From Microbacterium allomyrinae (GTDB taxonomy: Bacteria; Actinomycetota; Actinomycetes; Actinomycetales; Microbacteriaceae), in NCBI RefSeq assembly GCF_020682705.1, contig NZ_JAGTTN010000006.1, forward strand, positions 172,019 through 236,018: DNA of 64,000 nt. The letters are read 5' to 3'. The notes under the pieces are model-generated. The model did not search any database and was not told the DNA's origin. It worked only from the letters and a program-made list of their open reading frames with translations. Every line of letters starts with the position of its first letter. Position 1 is the stretch's first letter. Positions 41,210 to 47,294 of this stretch are shown piece after piece. Both the position numbers and the translations under genes were made by a program.

Positions 41210-42559
41210 ATGTCCGAACGAAAGCTCAAGCTCACTCTCAGCGTCTATGGCGTCGGAGGGCCCGCCCAGCACAGCCTGTGGAAGGATCCCCGCATCCCGA
41301 AGGACGCGAGCATCGACATCCGCTGGTACATCGCCCGCGCACAGCAGGCCGAGGCCGCGAAGTTCGACGCGCTCTTCATCGTCGACAGCCAGTTCATCAA
41401 CGCCACCTACCCGGCGCACTACCTGAACCGGCTCGAGCCGCTCACCCTCCTCTCGGCCGTCGCGACCCACACCACCCGCCTCGGACTCATCGGCACCGCC
41501 AGCTCGACCTACAATTCGCCGTTCAACCTCGCGCGACGCTTCGGCTCGCTCGACCAGATCAGCGACGGCCGCGCCGGCTGGAACGTCGTGACCAGCTTCG
41601 ACACGGGGACGTCGCGCAACTACGGCCTCGACGAGCACCTCGACTACGAGACCCGCTACGGCCGCGCGCTCGAGGCCGTCGAGGTCGTGCGCGGCCTCTG
41701 GGACTCGTACGAGGACGACGCGTTCATCGCGGACATCGAGCGCGGGATCTTCCTCGACCCCGACAAGCTGCACGCGCTCAACCACCGCGGCGAGCACTTC
41801 CGCGTCGACGGCCCTCTGAACCTCTCGCGCTCGAAGCAGGGTCAGCCGGTCATCTTCCAAGCCGGAGTGTCGGAAGAGGGCCGCAACCTCGCGGCGCACG
41901 TGGCCGAAGGCATCTACGCCCCCGGTGAGGACTTCGACTCGGCCGCGGAGTACTACGCCGACGTCAAGGGGCGCCTGGCCGCCGTCGGCCGCGAGTGGGA
42001 CGACCTCGTGATCCTCGTGGGGGCAAGCCCCGTGATCGCGGCGACGGATGCCGAAGCCCAGAGCCTCGCTCGCGAGATCTACGAGGCCGACAACGACTTC
42101 GACCGCAAGCTCGCCGCATTCGGCCGCGCCTTCGGGGCGTACGACTTCTCGGTCCACGATCTCGACGCCCCCTTCCCCGACCTGGCCGCCGAGGCCGAGA
42201 AGGGCGGCCGCACGCGCGGCACGAAGATCCTGGAGCGAGCCCGCGAAGGCGGCCTCACGCTGCGCGAGACGGTGCTGGAGTTCACCCAGTACAAGCCGTC
42301 GCCGTTCATCGGCTCGCCGGCCACCGTCGCCGACACCATCGAGCGGTGGTTCCGCGGCCGCGCCGCCGACGGCCTCAACCTGCGCCTGCGCACGCCCGAC
42401 GACATCGACCAGTTCGCCGCCGAGGTCGTGCCCATCCTGCAGGAGCGCGGGATCTTCCGCACCGAGTACGAGTCCGACACGCTCCGAGGCAACCTCGGCC
42501 TGCGCATTCCCGAGAACCGCTTCGCGGTTACGTCCGAGCTCGCCGCCGCGAGCCTCTGA
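41210..42559 (+). CDS. LLM-class monooxygenase of the NtaA/DszA type (first of a tandem pair)
   Basis: A 449-aa FMNH2-dependent enzyme. It starts KLKLTLSVYGVGGPAQHSLW, and has AKFDALFIVDSQFI (about 52-65), ARRFGSLDQISDGRAGWNVVTS for the flavin site (about 110-131), PVIFQAGVSEEGRNLA near 217-232, and the C-terminal FRTEYESDTLRGNLGL. ATG at 41210 has CAGGAGAAC upstream; an in-frame start at 41180 overlaps the ATPase stop. It is cotranscribed with the importer, so it most likely oxidises the imported compound. Reduced FMN must come from elsewhere, probably the reductase at 44557. The next gene is a diverged duplicate. Confidence 0.93.
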   Translation: MSERKLKLTLSVYGVGGPAQHSLWKDPRIPKDASIDIRWYIARAQQAEAAKFDALFIVDSQFINATYPAHYLNRLEPLTLLSAVATHTTRLGLIGTASSTYNSPFNLARRFGSLDQISDGRAGWNVVTSFDTGTSRNYGLDEHLDYETRYGRALEAVEVVRGLWDSYEDDAFIADIERGIFLDPDKLHALNHRGEHFRVDGPLNLSRSKQGQPVIFQAGVSEEGRNLAAHVAEGIYAPGEDFDSAAEYYADVKGRLAAVGREWDDLVILVGASPVIAATDAEAQSLAREIYEADNDFDRKLAAFGRAFGAYDFSVHDLDAPFPDLAAEAEKGGRTRGTKILERAREGGLTLRETVLEFTQYKPSPFIGSPATVADTIERWFRGRAADGLNLRLRTPDDIDQFAAEVVPILQERGIFRTEYESDTLRGNLGLRIPENRFAVTSELAAASL

Positions 42560-42573
42560 GAGAGGAGACGCAC

Positions 42574-43935
42574 ATGGTGAAGCGTCAGATCAAGCTGGGC
42601 CTCGTGCTGACCGGCGCGGGCGGTCCCGGCAACCACAATCTGTGGCTCGACCCGGCGATCCCCGCGAACGCGAGCGTCGACATCGAGTGGTACATCGCGA
42701 ATGCGCTGAAGGCGGAGGCTGCGAAGTTCGACCTCGTCTTCATCGTGGACAGCCAGTTCATCACGCCGGATTCCCCGCCCCACTACCTGAGCCGCCTCGA
42801 GCCGCTCACGCTGCTGTCGGGCGTCGCGACGCGGACCCGCAGCATCGGGCTCGTGGGAACCCTGACGACCTCGTACAACGCGCCCTTCAACGTCGCCCGC
42901 CGCTTCGGCTCGCTCGATCACATCAGCGGCGGCCGTGCGGGATGGAACGTCGTCACCAGCGGCGATGCCGGCACCGCCGGCAACTACGGGCTCGACGAGC
43001 ACTACGACTACGACACCCGCTACGGACGAGCGAGCGAGCACGTGAAGCTCGTGCGGGCGCTGTGGGACTCGTACGAACCCGACGCGCTCCCCCGCGACAG
43101 GGCCACGGCGCGCTTCCTCGACAGCGACAAGCTCCACGCTCTCGATCATCGCGGCGAGCACTTCTCGGTCGCCGGACCGCTCAACCTCGAGCGACCGCCG
43201 CAGGGGCAGCCGGTGATCTTCCAGGCGGGCGACTCCGCTCAAGGGCGGGACCTCGGCGCCGAAGTCGGCGAGGGCATCTTCACCCACGCGGCGACGCTCG
43301 CGCAGGCCAAGGCGTTCTACGACGACATCAAGACGCGCGCCGTCAACTCGTACGGCCGGCGCCCCGAAGACCTCGTCATCCTTCCGGGAGTCGGCGTGAT
43401 CGTGGGCGACACGGAGGACGAGGCACGCGAGCTCGAACAGCACTATCGCACCTCGGATCACTCGTTCGACCAGGCTCTCGCCGAACTCGGACGTTCGTTC
43501 GGCTGGCACGACTTCCGCCAGTACGAGCTCGACGAGCCGTTCCCGCAGCAGACGCTCATCTTCGCCGAGAACAGCTTCCGCACGGGGGCGCAGCGGATCG
43601 CCGGCCTCGCCGCAGACAACGGATGGTCGCTTCGCCAGGTCGTCGACAACAGCCTGCGCCGAGCCCCCGGTCCGTTCGTGGGAACCGCCGAGACGGTGGC
43701 CGGGCGCCTCCAGGAGTGGTTCGAGGCGTACGGCGTCGACGGCTACAACATCCACGCCGGGCATCCTGCACAGCTGGATCGCTTCATCGACGAGGTCGTC
43801 CCGATCCTCGTCGAGCGGGGCCTGTTCCGCTCCGAGTACGAGTCCGACACGCTGCGTGGCAACCTCGGTCTGCAGGTTCCGCAGAATCGCTACGAGGCCG
43901 CCCGGCAGGCGGAGGCCGTGCCTGCCGGCGTCTGA
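42574..43935 (+). CDS. LLM-class monooxygenase of the NtaA/DszA type (second of a tandem pair)
   Basis: A 453-aa paralogue of the preceding gene. Shared landmarks are AKFDLVFIVDSQFI, NVARRFGSLDHISGGRAGWNVVTSGD, DSDKLHALDHRGEHF, PVIFQAGDSAQGRDLG and the ending FRSEYESDTLRGNLGL. The region around residues 300-350 differs most and probably shapes the substrate pocket. ATG at 42574 has GAGAGGAG upstream and lies 14 nt after the previous stop. It is the last gene of the importer operon, followed by a strong hairpin. Two paralogous enzymes alongside two paralogous binding proteins suggest two related substrates. Confidence 0.93.
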   Translation: MVKRQIKLGLVLTGAGGPGNHNLWLDPAIPANASVDIEWYIANALKAEAAKFDLVFIVDSQFITPDSPPHYLSRLEPLTLLSGVATRTRSIGLVGTLTTSYNAPFNVARRFGSLDHISGGRAGWNVVTSGDAGTAGNYGLDEHYDYDTRYGRASEHVKLVRALWDSYEPDALPRDRATARFLDSDKLHALDHRGEHFSVAGPLNLERPPQGQPVIFQAGDSAQGRDLGAEVGEGIFTHAATLAQAKAFYDDIKTRAVNSYGRRPEDLVILPGVGVIVGDTEDEARELEQHYRTSDHSFDQALAELGRSFGWHDFRQYELDEPFPQQTLIFAENSFRTGAQRIAGLAADNGWSLRQVVDNSLRRAPGPFVGTAETVAGRLQEWFEAYGVDGYNIHAGHPAQLDRFIDEVVPILVERGLFRSEYESDTLRGNLGLQVPQNRYEAARQAEAVPAGV

Positions 43936-43951
43936 GCGAGTCCAGACCAGA

Positions 43952-43986
43952 GGGGAGGGCGCCGGCTTCCGGCCGGTGCCCTCCCC
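43952..43986 (+). terminator. Terminator hairpin of the importer-LLM operon
   Basis: GGGGAGGGCGCCGGC (43952-43966) pairs with GCCGGTGCCCTCCCC (43972-43986): 15 positions with one G-U wobble, 5-nt loop, then TTCGT. It lies 17 nt after the operon's stop codon. Confidence 0.8.
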
Positions 43987-44036
43987 TTCGTCATGCCCTC
44001 GGGCTGATCCCGCGGCGCGGGCAGAGGCGAGTGACG

Positions 44037-44551
44037 CGATGCGCGGGGACGACGGATGCCGCGACCCTCGCGCACAGGCGGAGTGGCGACGCCGGGCACG
44101 GATGCTGCGCCCTCGTGCAGAGGCGGGGGTGGGTCGCGGCGTGCCGGAAATGACGGACACCGCGCGCCCTCCCGCACCGACGCGGTGCCCCGGCGCGCCG
44201 GCGTGCCGGCGTGCCGGAACGACGGATACCGCGCCCTCGCGCACAGCCGGGTGACGCGATGCGCCGGCGTGCCGGAACGACGGATACCGCGCCCTCGCGC
44301 ACAGCGGGGTGACGCGATGCGCCGGAACGACGGACACCGCGCGCCCTCCCGCACCGACGCGGTGACACCGCGCGCCGGCGTGCCGGAACGACGGATACCG
44401 CGCCCTCGCGCACAGCCGGGGTGACGCGATGCGCCGGAACGACGGACACCGCGCGCCCTCCCGCACCGACGCGGTGACACCGCGCGCCGGCGTGCCGGAA
44501 ATGACGGATGCCGCGACCCTCGCGCACAGGCGCGGGTCGCGGCATCCGTCA
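44037..44551. repeat. Interspersed 57-bp tandem repeat array
   Basis: The 621-nt space between convergent genes is filled with two alternating repeat types of about 57 bp. Type A contains GGATACCGCGCCCTCGCGCA; type B contains GGACACCGCGCGCCCTCCCG. Both begin with a GTGCCGGAA(C/A) block. An A+B unit of about 115 bp is present twice almost unchanged. Outer copies are more diverged, as expected for an array that homogenises in the middle. No gene is visible. The last copy ends in a perfect hairpin. Confidence 0.9.
44502..44551. terminator. 18-bp perfect hairpin at the end of the repeat array
   Basis: TGACGGATGCCGCGACCC (44502-44519) and GGGTCGCGGCATCCGTCA (44534-44551) are perfectly complementary with a 14-nt loop. 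It lies 5 nt after the FMN reductase stop and could terminate that operon. Its left arm is the last copy of the array's ACGGATGCCGCG block, so the array may have grown from this hairpin. Confidence 0.82.
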
Positions 44552-44556
44552 GTGCG

Positions 44557-45150
44557 TCACCAGGTCGCGACGTACTCCGAGGAGCGGATCGCGGACGCCT
44601 GCTCGATGAGCGGCAGCGACCGGTCGACGGCCTGGCCGACCCGGCGCACGACGTCGGGCGAGGTGAGCTCGTAATCGGTGAAGTCGCTGTTCGAGGCGTA
44701 CACGCCGATCGGCAGGGTGAGCGCCTGGAAGAAGCCGAACAGGGGCCGCAGCTGGTGCTCGAGGATGAGCGCATGGCGCTCCCCGCCGCCGGTCGCAGCG
44801 ACCAGCACCGGCGTGCCGACGAGCTCGTACTGACCCACGAAGTCGAACAGGTGCTTGAACAGTCCCGTGAACGAGGCCCGGTAGACGGGACTCGCGGCCA
44901 CGATCAGGTCGGCCGATTCGATCGTCTGAAGCGCCTGCTCGACCTCGGGGGCGACCTCGTCGCGGCGCAGGGCCCCCGCGAAGCTCGGGCCGAGCGCGGC
45001 CACCTCGATCAATGTCGTCTCCGCAGGCACGCGCTCCCCGATCCGCTCGAGGATCGTCCGCACGAGGGCGGTCGTGCGGCTCGGCTCGTGAAGCGAGCCC
45101 GAGACGCCGACCACGCGCAGCGGCCGGTCGTTGGGCAGCACCACGCTCAT
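44557..45150 (-). CDS. NAD(P)H-dependent FMN reductase (MsuE/SsuE type)
   Basis: A 197-aa flavodoxin-like protein that makes FMNH2 for two-component monooxygenases. The phosphate-binding loop GVSGSLHEPSRTTAL lies near residues 14-28, and AASPVYRASFTGLFKHLFDFVG near 84-105 is the flavin and dimer region of the family. VLVAATGGGERHALILEHQLRPLFGFF follows. ATG at 45150 has GGGAG 8 nt upstream and overlaps the stop of a 39-codon ORF (ATGA), suggesting coupled translation. It is the only flavin reductase seen in the window and so the likely electron source for the six LLM enzymes. That link is inferred. Confidence 0.93.
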   Translation of the reverse strand: MSVVLPNDRPLRVVGVSGSLHEPSRTTALVRTILERIGERVPAETTLIEVAALGPSFAGALRRDEVAPEVEQALQTIESADLIVAASPVYRASFTGLFKHLFDFVGQYELVGTPVLVAATGGGERHALILEHQLRPLFGFFQALTLPIGVYASNSDFTDYELTSPDVVRRVGQAVDRSLPLIEQASAIRSSEYVATW

Positions 45151-45266
45151 CGCGACTGCTCCCGTGCAGAGACGGGCGTGGGATGGCGGAGGCGATGCAC
45201 GTCGACGGCGCCGCCCTCCTGCACGCCGACGAGGACGTCGACGGTGTCGGGTGTCGCGGTGGTCAT
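45147..45266 (-). CDS. Small ORF of 39 codons coupled to the FMN reductase
   Basis: From ATG at 45266, with AAAGGAA upstream, a 39-codon frame begins MTTATPDTVDVLVGVQEGGA and ends in a basic tail; its TGA overlaps the FMN reductase start in an ATGA junction. There are no cysteines, membrane segments or recognisable motifs. It lies 34 nt downstream of the rhodanese gene, so the order is rhodanese, small ORF, reductase. It may be a real small protein or only a device that feeds ribosomes to the reductase. The good ribosome site and the exact overlap support translation; product stability is unknown. Confidence 0.6.
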   Translation of the reverse strand: MTTATPDTVDVLVGVQEGGAVDVHRLRHPTPVSAREQSR

Positions 45267-45300
45267 GGGGTTTCCTTTCCGAGGGAGTGGAGGAGCTCGG

Positions 45301-46158
45301 TCACAGCGGGATCACATCGAGCGAGGGAGCAGGGCCGACGGCGGCGAGACGGCCACGGGTACGCGACCACTGACTCCACGATCCGGGGTAGACGACGACC
45401 TCGATGCCGGCGAGCACACCGGCCAGCGCGGTGTGCGTCGCTGCGATGCCCGACCCGCAGTACGCGGCCACGGCTATGCCGTCGGCGACTCCGGCAGCAG
45501 CGAACGAGGCGCGGATCTCATCGGGTGAGCGGAACTTTCCGGCCGTCAGATGCACGGTCGTCGGCAGATTCACGGCACCCGGAATGTGACCGGCGACCGG
45601 ATCCAGCGGCTCGGCGTCGCCCCGGTAGCGTTCGGGTGCCCGCACATCGAGCAGCAGGCCGTGATCGGGCCACTCCTCGACGTCGTCGATGGCGGCGACG
45701 CCCTCGGTGATGTCCGAGAGCACGACATCTCCGCGCGGGGCCAGCACGTCGCCCGTCTCCAGAGGCAGACGTTCGGCCAGCCAGCCGCGCAGCCCGCCGT
45801 CCAGCACACGCACATCGGGCAGCCCGGACCGGGTCAGCACCCACCACGCGCGGGCAGCGGCCACCGAGTGCACGTCGTCGTAGGCGACGACCGTGTCTCC
45901 GGCGTGGATGCCCCAGCGCCGCGCCGCCTCCTGCAGCTGTTCCCGTGCCGGGAGCGGATGCCGCCCCTGCCGGGGATCCCCGCGACGGGCGAGTTCGTTG
46001 TCGAGGTCGACGTACACGGCTCCGGGAAGATGACCGTCGAGATATGCGGGCCGTCCCTCGGGCTGATCGAGGCGCCAGCGCACGTCGAGCAGCCGCGGTG
46101 CGCCGCCGTCGCGGATGAGGTCGGCGAGCTCGGTCGCCGAGATGAGTGGGGAGGCCAT
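45301..46158 (-). CDS. Thiosulfate/3-mercaptopyruvate sulfurtransferase (two-domain rhodanese)
   Basis: A 285-aa enzyme that moves a sulfane sulfur from thiosulfate or mercaptopyruvate to a thiol or cyanide. It has two rhodanese domains: the first (about 5-125) is non-catalytic and contains LLDVRWRLDQPEG; the second (about 155-280) carries the catalytic Cys234 in the loop AYCGSGIAA. The loop resembles the mercaptopyruvate-type enzymes (CGSGxxA) more than classical CRKGVT rhodaneses. ATG at 46158 starts right at the first domain; the frame runs on upstream to 46236 without family resemblance. It is the first gene ahead of the small ORF and FMN reductase, consistent with sulfur salvage. Confidence 0.93.
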   Translation of the reverse strand: MASPLISATELADLIRDGGAPRLLDVRWRLDQPEGRPAYLDGHLPGAVYVDLDNELARRGDPRQGRHPLPAREQLQEAARRWGIHAGDTVVAYDDVHSVAAARAWWVLTRSGLPDVRVLDGGLRGWLAERLPLETGDVLAPRGDVVLSDITEGVAAIDDVEEWPDHGLLLDVRAPERYRGDAEPLDPVAGHIPGAVNLPTTVHLTAGKFRSPDEIRASFAAAGVADGIAVAAYCGSGIAATHTALAGVLAGIEVVVYPGSWSQWSRTRGRLAAVGPAPSLDVIPL

Positions 46159-46420
46159 TGGGCCATGCTCGTCCTGGGCGCGGCCCGACGGAATGCCGTG
46201 ACGACACACGCCGCGACACGACGACACGCGGCGCAATACAACGTCATGTGAGCCGCGTGTTCCCGGGCCCGCAGCCCGGCCCGCCCCTCGCGTGACGCAC
46301 GGATTCCCGCGGATGAAAGCGGTTCCACGACGCCGGCTTCGATGACATGGCGCGTGCAGCGACGAGCATGTCGAAAGAACGCGCCCGACGATGGTCGCCG
46401 GCCTCGCGGGGCCGGGGCCC

Positions 46421-46426
46421 TACGAT
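46421..46426 (+). promoter_or_regulatory. Possible -10 box of the repeat lipoprotein gene
   Basis: TACGAT fits the TANNNT pattern and lies 12-27 nt before the candidate starts of the downstream gene. No good -35 is seen. The 295-nt gap back to the rhodanese gene holds nothing else that I can support. Confidence 0.4.
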
Positions 46427-46453
46427 TCAGCCAGGACGATGACGGGGGACCGG

Positions 46454-47089
46454 ATGCCGCAGGCGCGAATGTCGAGACGACCACACCTGGTTCGCCTCTG
46501 GGCAGGGGCCGCGATCGTGGCCGCCGCGATCGTGCTCTCGGGCTGCGAAGGCGGGATCCCCCTGCCGACTGCGCTCCCGACCGAGCTGCCGACTGCGCTG
46601 CCCACGACCCTCCCGACCGCGCTGCCCACACCCACCGCGACACGAACGCTGCCTCCTCGTCCGGAGCCGACGCCGACCGTGGCCCCGGAGCCCACCGTCG
46701 AACCGGAGCCCACCGTCGAACCGGAGCCCACCGTCGAACCGGAGCCCACCGTCGAACCGGAGCCCACCGTCGAACCGGAGCCCACCGTCGAACCGGAACC
46801 GACCGTGGTGCCGGAACCCACCGTCGAACCGGAACCCACTGTGGCGCCGGAGCCCAGCCCGACCACCTCGCCGACGACGACCGCCACAGCGACACCCTCG
46901 TCGACGGCATCCGCGTCACCGACCGCTGACGCGGGTGCCGAGACGGACGCGTCGTCGACCGCCTGGGTGCCGTGGGCCATCGGCCTCGGGCTGCTCGTCG
47001 CGGCTGCGGTCGTCTACCTCATCGTCCGCCGGCCGCGGCGGCCCCGTGGACCGGACGAGGCGCCCGGCACGCCCGGCACGCCCGGCTGA
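46454..47089 (+). CDS. Proline/glutamate repeat lipoprotein with a C-terminal membrane anchor
   Basis: A 211-aa surface protein. The signal peptide ends in a lipobox, LSGC, so lipidation is likely. The mature part begins with LPTALPTELPT-type threonine/proline repeats, then about ten PEPTVE hexapeptides encoded by an 18-bp tandem repeat, then a Thr/Ser/Ala linker. WVPWAIGLGLLVAAAVVYLIV forms a membrane span near the end, followed by an arginine-rich tail. This layout suggests an extended stalk tethered at both ends in the cell envelope; no binding domain is seen, so the role is unknown. Start codons at 46439, 46454 and 46469 are all in frame; 46454 has GGGGGA well placed. Confidence 0.8.
   Translation: MPQARMSRRPHLVRLWAGAAIVAAAIVLSGCEGGIPLPTALPTELPTALPTTLPTALPTPTATRTLPPRPEPTPTVAPEPTVEPEPTVEPEPTVEPEPTVEPEPTVEPEPTVEPEPTVVPEPTVEPEPTVAPEPSPTTSPTTTATATPSSTASASPTADAGAETDASSTAWVPWAIGLGLLVAAAVVYLIVRRPRRPRGPDEAPGTPGTPG
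46685..46864 (+). repeat. 18-bp coding repeat (PEPTVE)
   Basis: Six consecutive identical copies of CCGGAGCCCACCGTCGAA (46685-46792) are followed by four copies with substitutions. Identical neighbouring copies imply recent expansion, so copy number probably varies between strains. Confidence 0.92.
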
Positions 47090-47103
47090 TCCCGAGCGGC
47101 GCG

Positions 47104-47245
47104 ATCACCACGCCACCGCCATCACCACGCCACTGCCATCACCACGCCACTGCCATCACCATCGCCAACGCACCGCCATCAACACCGCACCTTGATCAAC
47201 ACCGCACCACGATCAACACCGCACCACGATCAACACCGCACCGCG
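47104..47245. repeat. 17-bp tandem repeat array
   Basis: Eight copies of a 17-bp unit, consensus ATCAMCACCGCACCACG, with one 6-bp insertion (47155-47160). Three upstream copies read ATCACCACGCCACTGCC-like and four downstream copies ATCAACACCGCACCACG-like. The unit is not a multiple of three, and no gene crosses it. It fills the gap between the lipoprotein gene and the convergent RecQ gene. Confidence 0.88.
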
Positions 47246-47294
47246 ATCAGCGCCCCGCAATCGGGTGGGGGTTCGCGCTCCAGTACCCCGTGGG

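Noticed and set aside
44037..44551. CRISPR array
   Set aside because: Units abut or alternate and are themselves repeated; there are no unique spacers of constant length and no cas genes.
46420..46980. A 186-codon antisense frame with striking GSTVGSG repeats, like a structural protein
   Set aside because: It is the complement of the PEPTVE repeat in the lipoprotein gene. The sense frame has a lipobox and membrane anchor; the antisense frame has no start signal.
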